Assembly: GCF_000255295.1 (NCBI RefSeq)
Contig: NC_017030.1
Coordinates: forward strand, 2,604,001 to 2,668,000
DNA length: 64,000 bases
Reading direction: 5' to 3'
Source of the DNA: Corallococcus coralloides DSM 2259
Lineage (GTDB): Bacteria; Myxococcota; Myxococcia; Myxococcales; Myxococcaceae
Part shown: in pieces, positions 1 to 10,306 of the stretch
Layout: each line of letters opens with the position of its first letter
How positions within the stretch are numbered: the stretch's first letter is position 1
The notes under the pieces: model-generated
The model's input: only the letters and a program-made list of their open reading frames with translations
What the model was told of the DNA's origin: nothing
Database searches by the model: none
Made by a program: the position numbers and the translations under genes

Positions 1-1179
1 GCGCCCAGCCTGCTCGAGTATTTCCCCACCCACGCGGGCGGCCAGTCGCGCGCGCCCAGCTGGTGGCACCGCGCCTTCAAGACGCGGCAGTTCTGGGATG
101 GCGCCCTCACGTCGGACAACGTCCGCTCGGAGATGGCCTTCGGCATCGCCAACCTGGGCCGCTCGCCCGCGCAGCGCCGGGCGCTGACCGTCGAGTTCGA
201 GGACAACGACAACTTCTTCATCTCGATGTCGCCCCCCACGTATCCGAAGACGGTCAACACCGCGCTCGCCGAGCAGGGCGCGGTGCTCTTCCACGAGAGG
301 GACCTGTGGGCCAACGGCGCCAACGCCAACATCCCCAAGGCGCCGGGCAATGGCTCCTGCGCGTCCTGCCACGGCGTCTATTCGCCGCGCCATGCCGCGG
401 ACCCGGCGTACCTGCCGGACCCGCGCCTCAAGGGCGTGGCGGGCGTGATTACCCCCATCGAGACCATCCGCACGGATCCGGCGCGCAAGGACCTGATGGC
501 GGACATCCGCAAGCGCAGGGCCTGGAACACGTCGTACCTGGCCTACAACGACGAGCACCCCGACCACGGCCCCTTCTACGACGACATCATCATGAGCGCC
601 CTGCGGCGCGTGCCGCGCAGCGCGTATGACAACGGCCTGGGCCCCGTCTATTCACCCGAGGGTCCCAACGTGTGGCTCAGCCCGTTCGGCTACATCGCGC
701 CGCCGCTCTATGGCGCGTGGGCCTCCGCGCCGTTCTTCCACAATGGCAGCGTGCCCTCCCTCTGGGACGTGCTGAAGCCGTCGGACCGGCCGGCGGTGTG
801 GAAGCGCCAGCAGACCTCCGCCAACATCCTGGGCACCAACGCGGGCTACGACTCCAGCTATGCGTCCTATGACTTCGCGAAGCTGGGGTGGAAGGTGACG
901 GCGCTGGCCTGCGCCGACAAGCCGACCAATGATCCGTTCATCCCGTGCAGCGAGGAGATGGCGACGGCCGACGTGCTCTTCGCGAACATCGCGAACCTGG
1001 CCGCCAACTACAACTCGCTCGCCTACCAGTCGCCGCCGCCCATCACGCAGAAGCAGATCCGCTCCCGCATGATCTTCAACAGCCACTTCTACGGCATGGG
1101 CAACGAGGGGCATGACTTCACCCAGTCGCTCACCGACCCCGAGCGCTGGGCCATCATCGAGTACATGAAGACGCTGTAG
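1..1179 (+). CDS. RoxA/RoxB-like di-heme cytochrome c (rubber oxygenase family), 3' part only
   Basis: The reading frame is open from the first base, so the gene begins outside the window; 392 residues are visible. A c-type heme motif CASCH lies at residues 120-124 of the visible part. The block APPLYGAWASAPFFHNGS is typical of MauG/cytochrome c peroxidase-like di-heme proteins, and the ending GHDF...LTDPERWAIIEYMKTL also fits. The heme sequence CASCH followed by GVYSPR resembles the second heme of RoxA, the secreted latex-cleaving dioxygenase of Xanthomonas; homologues occur in Corallococcus and other myxobacteria. The first heme motif and any signal peptide must lie upstream. It could instead be another MauG-like peroxidase; rubber oxygenase is the better guess. 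A strong hairpin follows the stop codon. Confidence 0.6.
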   Translation, partial: APSLLEYFPTHAGGQSRAPSWWHRAFKTRQFWDGALTSDNVRSEMAFGIANLGRSPAQRRALTVEFEDNDNFFISMSPPTYPKTVNTALAEQGAVLFHERDLWANGANANIPKAPGNGSCASCHGVYSPRHAADPAYLPDPRLKGVAGVITPIETIRTDPARKDLMADIRKRRAWNTSYLAYNDEHPDHGPFYDDIIMSALRRVPRSAYDNGLGPVYSPEGPNVWLSPFGYIAPPLYGAWASAPFFHNGSVPSLWDVLKPSDRPAVWKRQQTSANILGTNAGYDSSYASYDFAKLGWKVTALACADKPTNDPFIPCSEEMATADVLFANIANLAANYNSLAYQSPPPITQKQIRSRMIFNSHFYGMGNEGHDFTQSLTDPERWAIIEYMKTL

Positions 1180-1190
1180 TCAGCAGGGGA

Positions 1191-1219
1191 GGGGGCGCGG
1201 AAGAAGGGTCCGCGCCCCC
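1191..1219. terminator. Bidirectional terminator-like hairpin
   Basis: Perfect 10-bp arms (GGGGGCGCGG at 1191-1200 and CCGCGCCCCC at 1210-1219) enclose a 9-base loop. It lies between two converging genes, 11 bases after the cytochrome stop codon. There is no long T tract, so factor-independent termination is only likely, not certain. Confidence 0.6.
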
Positions 1220-1225
1220 GGCCCG

Positions 1226-2608
1226 TCACAGGAAGCGGCGAAAGAGGCCCAGCTTCCCCGTGTAGGGCGGATAGCGCAGCTTCATGTCCAGCGCGAAGGG
1301 CCGCTTCACCACGCTCTTCTTGTGGCTGAAGGCGTCGAAGCTGGACTGGCCGTGGTAGCCGCCCAGGCCGGACTCGCCCACGCCGCCGAAGGGCATCCCC
1401 TCCGCGGCGAAGTGGACGCACACGTCGTTGGTGACGGCGCCGCCGCTGGAGGTTTCCGAAAGCACGCGCTCGTTCACCGCGGCGTCCCGCGCGAAGGTGT
1501 AGAGGGCGAGCGGCTTGGGGCGGGCGCGCACGAAGCGGATGGCGTCGTCCACGTTCTCGCAGTCCACCAGCGGGAGCAGGGGGCCGAAGATCTCCTCCTG
1601 CATCAGCGGGCTCGTCAGGGGCGCGTCGGTGATGACGGTGGGGGAGAAGTAGCGGCTTCGCGCGTCGCGCTCTCCGCCGAAGGCAATCCTGCCGTGGTCC
1701 GCGAGCGCGCTGACGCGCTCGAAGTGGCGGTCATTGACGATGCGGCCGTAGTCGGCGCTCGTGCTCGCGTCGTCGCCGTAGAAGCTCCGGACGGCCTTCT
1801 GGACCAGCGCCGTGAAGCGCTCCTGGAGGTCGGAAGGGATGAGCACGTAGTCCGGCGCGATGCAGGTCTGCCCGGCGTTGACGTACTTGCCCCAGGCGAT
1901 GCGGCGCGCGGTGACCTCCAGGTCCGCGCTCCGGTCGACGATGCAGGGGCTCTTTCCGCCCAGCTCCAGGACGGTGGGCGTCAGGTGCCGGGCCGCTGCT
2001 TCGGCGACGGTCCGGCCCACCTGCGTGCCGCCGGTGAAGAAGATGAGATCCCACCGCTCGTCGAGCAGCGCGCGGCTCTCCTCTACGCCGCCCTCCACCA
2101 CGGAGACGACCTCGGGCGGGAACGCTTCGCCCAGCATCCGCGCGAGCACGCGTGAGGTCGCGGGCGCGTGCTCGCTGGGCTTCAACACGGCGGTGCAGCC
2201 CGCGGCGAGCGCCCCGATGAGCGGCGCCAGCGACAGCTGATAGGGATAGTTCCAGGGCGCGATGATGAGCGTCACGCCCAGGGGCTCCGCGTACTGCCAG
2301 GCCCGCGCCGGCTGGATGACGAGCGGGGCGGAGCCCTTCCGGGGCTCCATCCACGTCTTCACGTGCTTGAGGGCTGTCTTCAGCTCCCCTTGGATGCTGC
2401 CCACCTCCGTCAGGTAGGCCTCCTCCGGGCTCTTCGCGAGGTCGGCCTTGAGGGCGGCCAGGATGGCCTCCTCGTGCTTGCGCGCCGCTGCTTCGAGCGC
2501 CCGCAGCTGCTCCTGCCGCCATTTCAGCGGGAGCGTGACGCGGGTTTCGAAACAGGCGCGCTGCCTTGAAACGAGTGCCTTCACGTCATGCTCCCGCTGA
2601 TTCCTCAT
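1226..2608 (-). CDS. Aldehyde dehydrogenase, ALDH3 class
   Basis: This NAD(P)-dependent aldehyde dehydrogenase would oxidise fatty or aromatic aldehydes to acids. The general base Glu (VLELGGKSP, residue 215) and the catalytic Cys (NAGQTCIAPD, residue 249) are 34 residues apart, the spacing of class 3 ALDHs. APWNYPYQLSL is another ALDH3 hallmark. The short length (about 455 residues) and C-terminal tail also fit the class. The ATG at 2608 has no clear ribosome site; a GTG at 2584 has GGGAG six bases upstream and would put the Cys at residue 241, close to family numbering, so 2584 is the likelier start. It is the last gene of a long beta-oxidation operon and begins close behind the FadB-like gene. 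Confidence 0.9.
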   Translation of the reverse strand: MRNQREHDVKALVSRQRACFETRVTLPLKWRQEQLRALEAAARKHEEAILAALKADLAKSPEEAYLTEVGSIQGELKTALKHVKTWMEPRKGSAPLVIQPARAWQYAEPLGVTLIIAPWNYPYQLSLAPLIGALAAGCTAVLKPSEHAPATSRVLARMLGEAFPPEVVSVVEGGVEESRALLDERWDLIFFTGGTQVGRTVAEAAARHLTPTVLELGGKSPCIVDRSADLEVTARRIAWGKYVNAGQTCIAPDYVLIPSDLQERFTALVQKAVRSFYGDDASTSADYGRIVNDRHFERVSALADHGRIAFGGERDARSRYFSPTVITDAPLTSPLMQEEIFGPLLPLVDCENVDDAIRFVRARPKPLALYTFARDAAVNERVLSETSSGGAVTNDVCVHFAAEGMPFGGVGESGLGGYHGQSSFDAFSHKKSVVKRPFALDMKLRYPPYTGKLGLFRRFL

Positions 2609-2635
2609 GGGACGACCCTTTATGTGAGTGAGGGG

Positions 2636-4813
2636 TTACTCGAGCAGCTCTCCACGTTCAGCCTTGGCGACCAGGGACGCGGGCGGCAGGAAGTGCTTCC
2701 CGTAGCGCTCCGCCAGCTGGCGCGCGCGGATGACGAAGCCGCGCGGCCCCGTGCCGGACGGGCCTTCGTAGCCGTTGATGTACTGCACGACGCCGCCCGT
2801 CCACGGCGGGAAGCCGATGCCCAGGATGGAGCCTACGTTCGCGTCCGCCGCCGAGCGCAGCACGCCCTCGTCGAAGCAGCGCACCGTGTCGATGGCCTCC
2901 GCGAAGAGCATCCGCTCCTTCATGTCCTCGAAGGGGATGGTGTAGCCGGGCTTCGTGTAGTGCTGCTTCAGCCCCGGCCACAGGTTCGTCCGCTTGCCGT
3001 CCGCGTAGTCGTAGAACCCTCCGCCCGTGGAGCGGCCCTTGCGCCCGTGCTGGTCGATCATCGCGTCCATCACCGCGTAGCTGCCGTGGTCCGCCCACGG
3101 CTGGCCCGCGGCCTCCACGGCCGCCTTCGTCTCCTGGCGGATCTTCCGGGGCAGCGTGAGCGTCAATTCGTCCACCAGCTGGAGCGGGGCGGCGGGGTAG
3201 CCCGCCTGGAGTCCCGCCTGCTCGATGGACGCGGGCGCGATGCCCTCGCCCACCATGGCGATGGCCTCGTTGAGGAACGTGCCGATGACGCGGCTGGTGA
3301 AGAAGCCCCGGCTGTCGTTGACGACGATGGGCGTCTTGCCAATCTGCACCGCGATGTCGATGGCCTTCGCCAGCGTCGCGTCGCTGGTCTGCTTGCCGGC
3401 GATGAGCTCCAAGAGCGGCATCTTGTCCACGGGGGAGAAGAAGTGCATGCCGACGAAGTCCGGCGGCCGGTTCACGCCCTCCGCGAGCAGGGTGATGGGC
3501 AGGGTGGAGGTGTTGGACCCCAGCACCGCGTCCGGCGCCACCACGCCTTGAATCTCCTGGAAGACCTTGTGCTTGAGCTTCACGTCCTCGAACACGGCTT
3601 CGATGACCAGGTCGCAGCCCGCGAGCGCGGCCGGGTCCTCCGCGGGGGTGATGCGCGCCAGCAGCGCGTCGCCCTTCTCCTTCGTGACGGAGCCCTTGGC
3701 GACGGCCTTCTCCACCAGCTTGACGGAGTAGCCCTTGCCCTTCTCCGCGGCGGCGAGGCTCACGTCCTTGAGCACCACGTCGATGCCGGCCTTGGCGCAC
3801 ACGTAGGCGATGCCCGCGCCCATCATGCCCGCGCCCAGCACGCCCACCTTCTTCGCGGTGTGCTTCGGATAGCCCTGGGGGCGGCCGCCGCCGGAGTTGA
3901 TGTGCTGCATGTCGAAGAAGAACGCCTGGATCATGTTCTTCGCGACCTGGCCGACGACGAGCTCCGTGAAGTAGCGCGACTCGATGGTGAACGCGGTGTC
4001 CACGTCCACCTGCGTGCTCTCCACCGCCACCGCCATGATGGCGCGCGGGGCGGGCATGTTCGTGCCCTTGAGCTGCTTGCGCAGGTTGGCGGGGAACGCG
4101 GGCAGGTTCGCCGCGAACGCCGGGTGGGACGGCGTGCCGCCGGGGATCTTGTAGCCCTTCTGGTCCCACGGCTGCTGCGCCTTCGGGTTCGCCTTCACCC
4201 ACGCCTTCGCCGCGGGCAGGAGCGCGTCCACGGACGGCACCACCTCCTGCACCAGCCCCAGCTCCTTCGCCTCCTGCGGGCGGTATTTCTGGCCCTGGAG
4301 CAGCACCTTCATCAGCGCGTCCGTGATGCCCAGCATGCGCACCGTGCGCACCACGCCGCCGCCGCCGGGCAGCAGGCCCAGCGTCACCTCCGGCAGGCCC
4401 ACCACCGCGCCCTTCACGTCCGCGAGGATGCGGTGGTGACAGGCGAGCGCGATTTCAAGACCGCCGCCCAGCGCCGCGCCGTTGATGGCCGCGACCACGG
4501 GCTTGCCCAGGGTCTCCAGCGTGCGCAGCTGCGCCTTGATCTCCTGGCCCAGGTTGAAGACCTGGCTCGCCGCGTCCTTCTTCACGTTGCGCAGGTCGTT
4601 CAAGTCGCCGCCCGCGAAGAAGGTCTTCTTCGCGGAGGTGATGACGACGCCGGTGATGCTGTCCTTCTCCTTCACCAGCCGGTCCACCGCCGCGCGCATG
4701 GACTTCACGTAGGCGGCGTTCATGGTGTTGGCGGACTGGGAGGGGTCGTCCATCGTCAAGACGACGATGCCGTCCGCGTCCTGTTCCCAGCGCAGGGTGT
4801 TCTGTTCGCTCAT
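2636..4813 (-). CDS. fadB: Fatty acid oxidation complex alpha subunit (enoyl-CoA hydratase / 3-hydroxyacyl-CoA dehydrogenase)
   Basis: This 725-residue bifunctional beta-oxidation enzyme hydrates trans-2-enoyl-CoA and oxidises the resulting 3-hydroxyacyl-CoA. The N-terminal third is a crotonase domain with the oxyanion-hole segments KKTFFAGGDLND and INGAALGGGLEIALACHHRI. The NAD-binding motif VGLGAGMMGAGIAY-type sequence (VLGAGMMGAGIAYVCAKAG) starts near residue 320. The dehydrogenase domain has the GMHFFSPVDKMPLLE block and a C-terminal repeat. The start at 4813 was chosen because the sequence MSEQNTLRWEQD begins the crotonase fold; the upstream frame is unconserved-looking. The thiolase partner lies immediately upstream, which is the usual two-subunit pairing. 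FadJ-type naming is equally possible. Confidence 0.92.
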   Translation of the reverse strand: MSEQNTLRWEQDADGIVVLTMDDPSQSANTMNAAYVKSMRAAVDRLVKEKDSITGVVITSAKKTFFAGGDLNDLRNVKKDAASQVFNLGQEIKAQLRTLETLGKPVVAAINGAALGGGLEIALACHHRILADVKGAVVGLPEVTLGLLPGGGGVVRTVRMLGITDALMKVLLQGQKYRPQEAKELGLVQEVVPSVDALLPAAKAWVKANPKAQQPWDQKGYKIPGGTPSHPAFAANLPAFPANLRKQLKGTNMPAPRAIMAVAVESTQVDVDTAFTIESRYFTELVVGQVAKNMIQAFFFDMQHINSGGGRPQGYPKHTAKKVGVLGAGMMGAGIAYVCAKAGIDVVLKDVSLAAAEKGKGYSVKLVEKAVAKGSVTKEKGDALLARITPAEDPAALAGCDLVIEAVFEDVKLKHKVFQEIQGVVAPDAVLGSNTSTLPITLLAEGVNRPPDFVGMHFFSPVDKMPLLELIAGKQTSDATLAKAIDIAVQIGKTPIVVNDSRGFFTSRVIGTFLNEAIAMVGEGIAPASIEQAGLQAGYPAAPLQLVDELTLTLPRKIRQETKAAVEAAGQPWADHGSYAVMDAMIDQHGRKGRSTGGGFYDYADGKRTNLWPGLKQHYTKPGYTIPFEDMKERMLFAEAIDTVRCFDEGVLRSAADANVGSILGIGFPPWTGGVVQYINGYEGPSGTGPRGFVIRARQLAERYGKHFLPPASLVAKAERGELLE

Positions 4814-4851
4814 GGCGTTCACTCGAAAGTCTTTGAAAGGGGAGGGTGGGT

Positions 4852-6063
<1,212 letters not shown>

Positions 6064-6091
6064 GGGGAGCCTCCTTGTGAGAAGGGAGGGG

Positions 6092-7240
6092 CTACAGGGA
6101 CCGGGCGACGAGCTCCTTCATGACCTCGTTCGCGCCGGCGAAGATTCGCAGGACGCGGGTGTCCGCGAACAGATGGGCGATGGGGTATTCCTTCATATAA
6201 CCGTACCCGCCGAACAGCTGGAGGCAGCGGTCCACTACGAGGCAGGCCTGGTCGGACACCCAGTACTTCGCCATGGCCGCCGTTGTCACATCGAGTCTGC
6301 CTTCCAGGTGGGACGCGATGCAGTCATCCACGAAAGTGCGGCAAACCCGTTGAAGGGTGGCGCACTCCGCCAGCTCGAAGCGCGTGTTCTGCAGGGCGAA
6401 GAGCGGCTTGCCGAAGACGTGACGCTGCTTCGTGTACTCGACCGTGAGCTGGACGGCGCGCTCCAGGCTCGCCACCGCGATGATGGCCGTGGTCAGCCGC
6501 TCCTGGGGGAGCTGCTGCATGAGCTGGGCGAAGCCCCGGCCCTCCTCGCCTCCCAGCAGGTTGACGGCGGGGACGCGCAGGTCGTCGAAGAAGAGCTCGG
6601 TGGTGTCCTGACCCTTGCCCCCCAGCTTGTCGAGGATGCGGCCCCGCTGGAAGCCGGGCGTCGTGTCGGAGACCTCCGCGCACAAGAGGGAGATGCCCGC
6701 GTGGCCCGGCTGTCCCGTGCGCACGACGATGATGATGAAGTCGCACACGTGGCCGTTGGAGATGAACGTCTTCGCGCCGCTCACCCGGTAGAAGTCGCCT
6801 TCACGCACCGCGCGGGTGGTGATGGCCTGGAGGTCGGAGCCCGTCCCCGGCTCCGTCATGGCGATGGCGCCCACCCATTCACCGCTGGCCAGCCGGGGCA
6901 GCCACTTCTGTTTCTGGGCCTCCGACGCATAGGCGAGCAGGTAGTGCGCGACGATGGCGCAGTGGACCGGGAAGCCCATGGTCGGGTCCCCTGCGCGGAT
7001 CTGCTCCTCGATGAGGACCGCCTCGTGCGCGAACGTGCCGCCCGCGCCGCCGTAGGCCTCCGGGATGGACATGCACAGGAGGCCCAGCTCTCCGGCGCGG
7101 CGGTAGAGCGCCTTGTCCGGATGGCCCTGCTCCACGTGCTTGGGGACGTTGGGGAGGACCTCCTTCGTGAAGTAGGTGGCCGCGAGCGTTCGCACCTGCT
7201 CGACGTCATCCGAGCTCCAGCGGGGACGTGCCGTCGTCAT
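6092..7240 (-). CDS. Acyl-CoA dehydrogenase (second of the tandem pair)
   Basis: This 382-residue FAD enzyme introduces the 2,3 double bond in acyl-CoA, the first step of beta-oxidation. Typical blocks are [18 protein letters not shown] and [18 protein letters not shown] (FAD and substrate contacts), and a C-terminal [21 protein letters not shown] catalytic-base Glu would sit in the late segment [14 protein letters not shown], where an Asn-Glu pair is seen. The ATG has an AGGAG site eight bases upstream. It starts 12 bases after the stop of the preceding acyl-CoA dehydrogenase, so they are surely co-transcribed and perhaps differ in chain-length or branch preference. Confidence 0.92.
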   Translation of the reverse strand: MTTARPRWSSDDVEQVRTLAATYFTKEVLPNVPKHVEQGHPDKALYRRAGELGLLCMSIPEAYGGAGGTFAHEAVLIEEQIRAGDPTMGFPVHCAIVAHYLLAYASEAQKQKWLPRLASGEWVGAIAMTEPGTGSDLQAITTRAVREGDFYRVSGAKTFISNGHVCDFIIIVVRTGQPGHAGISLLCAEVSDTTPGFQRGRILDKLGGKGQDTTELFFDDLRVPAVNLLGGEEGRGFAQLMQQLPQERLTTAIIAVASLERAVQLTVEYTKQRHVFGKPLFALQNTRFELAECATLQRVCRTFVDDCIASHLEGRLDVTTAAMAKYWVSDQACLVVDRCLQLFGGYGYMKEYPIAHLFADTRVLRIFAGANEVMKELVARSL

Positions 7241-7252
7241 GATGTCTGTCTC

Positions 7253-8392
7253 CTAGAGTCCGAAGGTCTTGCCGATGATGTCGCGCTGGATCTCGCTGGT
7301 GCCGCCGTAGACGGTGGAGATGACCGTGGCGCGCAGGTGCGACTCCATGTCGTATTCGGTGGCGTAGCCGTAGCCGCCCATCATCTGCATGCCCTCCAGG
7401 GCCACGCGCTTGGCGGTCTCCGTCGTCTTGAGCTTCGCCATGGAGGCCTCGCGGGGGAGCATCCGGTCCGGGTGCTCATCCGCCATGGCCGCCACGCGGT
7501 AGACGAGCAGCTCGCAGCAATCCAGCTCCGTGGCCAGGTCCGCGATGCGGTGCTTGAGCGCCTGGAAGGAGCCGACGGCGCGGCCGAACTGCTTGCGCTC
7601 CTTCACGTAGGTGACGGCGTCGTCGAACGCGCGCCGGCCCCGCCCCAGCATGGACGCGGCCAGCAGGAGCCGCTCGCTGTTGAGCCCCGACATCAGCTGG
7701 GGCCAGGCCTGGTCCACGAGGCCGACCACGGAGGACTCCGGCAGGAAGCAGTCCGTGAAGAAGACGTCGTTGACCTCCTTGCCGCCCATCGTGGGGATGC
7801 CTCGGATCTCCATGCCGGGCGTGCCCGCGGGGACGCAGAACATGGTGAGACCCTCATGCCGCGAGCTCACGGTGTTCGTGCGCGCCACGAGCAGCACGTG
7901 GTCCGCGAAGTGCGCGTTGGAGCACCAGGTCTTCTGGCCGTTGACCACGAAGCCTCCGTGCGTCCGGACCGCGCGGCAGGTGATGGCCGCGGCGTCGGAG
8001 CCGGCCCCGGGCTCGGAGATGGAGATGGCCTCCACCCGGCCGCGCGCGATGCCGCCGAGGATGGTCTCCTTCTGCGCCGGGGTCCCGAACTTCGCGTAGG
8101 GGCCCGCCGCCACCGCGGTGGTGATGTAGCCGCCCACGGGCGCGAGCCCATAGGCGGTCCGCTCCGCGAAGAGGCACATGTCGGACATGCCTCCGCCGGA
8201 GCCGCCGTACTCCGCGGGGATTCCCACGCCCAGCCAGCCCAGTTCGGCCATCTGGGCGTAGAGGCCGGGGGCGTGGGCCTCCGTGCCGTCGTGGGTCAGC
8301 GCGTCCCGCTGCGCGCGCGTGCCGGTCCTGGCGCGGCAGAACGCGTCGATGGCGTCGGCGAACGAGGCTTGCTCCGGGGTTCTCACATGCAT
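7253..8392 (-). CDS. Acyl-CoA dehydrogenase (first of the tandem pair)
   Basis: This 379-residue protein carries the blocks SISEPGAGSDAAAITCRA, NGQKTWCSNAHFADHVLLV and MMGGYGYATEYDMESHLRA of the family. It ends with STVYGGTSEIQRDIIGKTFGL, in which the Glu after GGTS is the usual position for the catalytic base or its neighbour. The chosen start MHVRTPEQASF (8392) follows a GGAGAACCGCC ribosome site. It differs clearly from the next gene (it is not a recent duplicate) and lies 20 bases behind the acyl-CoA ligase gene in the same operon. Confidence 0.92.
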   Translation of the reverse strand: MHVRTPEQASFADAIDAFCRARTGTRAQRDALTHDGTEAHAPGLYAQMAELGWLGVGIPAEYGGSGGGMSDMCLFAERTAYGLAPVGGYITTAVAAGPYAKFGTPAQKETILGGIARGRVEAISISEPGAGSDAAAITCRAVRTHGGFVVNGQKTWCSNAHFADHVLLVARTNTVSSRHEGLTMFCVPAGTPGMEIRGIPTMGGKEVNDVFFTDCFLPESSVVGLVDQAWPQLMSGLNSERLLLAASMLGRGRRAFDDAVTYVKERKQFGRAVGSFQALKHRIADLATELDCCELLVYRVAAMADEHPDRMLPREASMAKLKTTETAKRVALEGMQMMGGYGYATEYDMESHLRATVISTVYGGTSEIQRDIIGKTFGL

Positions 8393-8412
8393 GGCGGTTC
8401 TCCGAAGGGGCG

Positions 8413-10251
8413 TCAGGCGTTCGCGTAGAGCGCGGCAATGCGTTCGGCGTACTGCGCGAGCAGCACGCGGCGCTTGAGCTTGAGGGTGACCGTCAGCTCT
8501 CCCGTCACCGGGGACCACGCTTCCGGGACGACGTGGAAGCGTTTGATCTGCTCCGAGCGGGAGAGCCGGACGTTGGCCGCTGCGACGAGGGACTCCAGCT
8601 CGGCCTGGATGATGGGGTCTCGCGAGAGGTCCTCGATTGCCACGGAGGACAGCCCCTTGGCCCTGGCCCAGACGGGCGCTGCTTCTGGATCCAGGGAGAT
8701 GAGCGCCGTCACGTAGGGGTGGCCGTCGCCAATCGCGAGGGCCTGGGCCACCAGCGGGTGGGCGCGCAGCATGCCTTCGAGCTTGGAGGGGGCGATGTTC
8801 TTCCCGCTCGACGTGATGATCAGCTCCTTCTTGCGGTCGGTGATGCTGAGGAAGCCGTCCGCGTCGAGCGTGCCGATGTCGCCGGTGGCGAGCCAGCCAT
8901 CCTCGTCCGTCGCGCGGACAATCTGGCCGTCCGGCGCGAGGTAGCCCATGAACACCACCGGGCCGCGCACGAAGATTTCTCCGTCCTCCGCCAGCTTGAG
9001 CTGGAGCCCGGGGATGGGGCGCCCCACGGAGCCGACGCGGAAGTCGGTGGGGATGTTGATGGTGGCGCAGCCGGTCGTCTCACTCATGCCCCAGACCTCC
9101 AGCACCTGGATGCCGAAGCCGCCCAGGTACTCGAGGATGTCCACGGGGATGGGCGCGGAGCCGCTGCTCGTCCAATGCAGCGCATCCAGCCCCATCGACT
9201 TGCGCAGCGGTTCGAGCACGCGCGCTTCGGCGTCCGCGGCCTTCTGCTGGACCTCTGGCGGCACGGGCTTGCCTGCGCCGCGCAGCCGGAAGGACTCCAG
9301 CGCGGCGGCGTGCGCGGCGAGCAGGGGCTCACGCTGCGCGGGCGGGAACGCGTCCACCTTCAGGCGCAGGCTCGACGCGAGCTTCTCCCACAGGCGCGGC
9401 ACGCCGAAGAACGCGGGCGCGCGCGAGCGGGCGAGCAGCGGCACCACTCCCGCCGGGTCCGTGCACAGGTGCATGTGCAGGGCCTTGTAGAGCGCCCGGT
9501 ACAGCCCCAGCTCGCGCTCGGCCACGTGGGCCAGCGGGAGATAGGCGATGGAGGGGGCCCGCATCGGGATGGGGACGCATTGGTCCACCGCGACGGCTTC
9601 ATAGAAGGCGTTGAGGTGGCTCAGCACCACGCCCTTGGGGTCACCGGTGGTGCCGGACGTGTACATCATCGCCAGCGGATCCTCCGGGCGGAGGTCCTTC
9701 CAGGCGTCCTCGAAGGCCTGGGGGTTGGCCTCGTGGAGGGCGCGGCCTTCGGCTTCCAGGTCCGCGAAGGAGATGAACCGCGAGTCCCCGCGTGGAAGGG
9801 CGGAGGCGTCCACGACGACGATGCGCTTGAGGGCGGGGAGTGATTCGAGCACCGGCCACCACCGGGCCAGCTCGTCCGCGCCCTCCAGCACCACCACGGT
9901 GGCCGCGCTGTGCCGGGCGACGTAGCCCACCTGTTCGGTGCTCAGGGTCTGGTACGCGGTACAGGAGATGGCGCCCAGGTGGGCCGCCGCATAGTCGATG
10001 ATCCAATGCTCCGGCCGGCCGGACATCATGATCATCATCCGCTCGCCCCGCTTCAGCCCCAGCACGCAGAGCCCTCGGGTCAGCGCGGCGGTCCGCTCGC
10101 GCAGCTGGCCCCAGGTGAGGGTGCTGTTTCCGGAGGTGAGGGCGGGCGCGTCCGCGTACTCCGTGGCGTTGCGCTGGAGGAGGCGCGGCAGCGTGAGCTG
10201 GGCCGCGAGGGACAGGCACTGCGCTTCCAGGTTCGCGTCAAACGCACCCAT
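8413..10251 (-). CDS. Long-chain acyl-CoA synthetase (AMP-binding)
   Basis: This 612-residue enzyme activates fatty acids to acyl-CoA through an acyl-adenylate. The AMP-binding signature YTSGTTGDPKGVVLSH and the motif GWLATGDIGTLDADG followed by ITDRKKELI mark the ANL superfamily; SGKNIAPSKLE marks the hinge to the C-terminal subdomain. The size and motifs fit the FadD15/long-chain type used for free fatty acids. The ATG at 10251 is preferred over an in-frame start at 10281 because GGAGG lies five bases upstream. It follows the HSDL2-like SDR gene by 55 bases and feeds the two acyl-CoA dehydrogenases downstream. Confidence 0.92.
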   Translation of the reverse strand: MGAFDANLEAQCLSLAAQLTLPRLLQRNATEYADAPALTSGNSTLTWGQLRERTAALTRGLCVLGLKRGERMMIMMSGRPEHWIIDYAAAHLGAISCTAYQTLSTEQVGYVARHSAATVVVLEGADELARWWPVLESLPALKRIVVVDASALPRGDSRFISFADLEAEGRALHEANPQAFEDAWKDLRPEDPLAMMYTSGTTGDPKGVVLSHLNAFYEAVAVDQCVPIPMRAPSIAYLPLAHVAERELGLYRALYKALHMHLCTDPAGVVPLLARSRAPAFFGVPRLWEKLASSLRLKVDAFPPAQREPLLAAHAAALESFRLRGAGKPVPPEVQQKAADAEARVLEPLRKSMGLDALHWTSSGSAPIPVDILEYLGGFGIQVLEVWGMSETTGCATINIPTDFRVGSVGRPIPGLQLKLAEDGEIFVRGPVVFMGYLAPDGQIVRATDEDGWLATGDIGTLDADGFLSITDRKKELIITSSGKNIAPSKLEGMLRAHPLVAQALAIGDGHPYVTALISLDPEAAPVWARAKGLSSVAIEDLSRDPIIQAELESLVAAANVRLSRSEQIKRFHVVPEAWSPVTGELTVTLKLKRRVLLAQYAERIAALYANA

Positions 10252-10306
10252 GGACACACCTCCGCCAAGGTCAAAGGTCAATCCGCTTGTCTGTCGTGCT
10301 TCCTCT

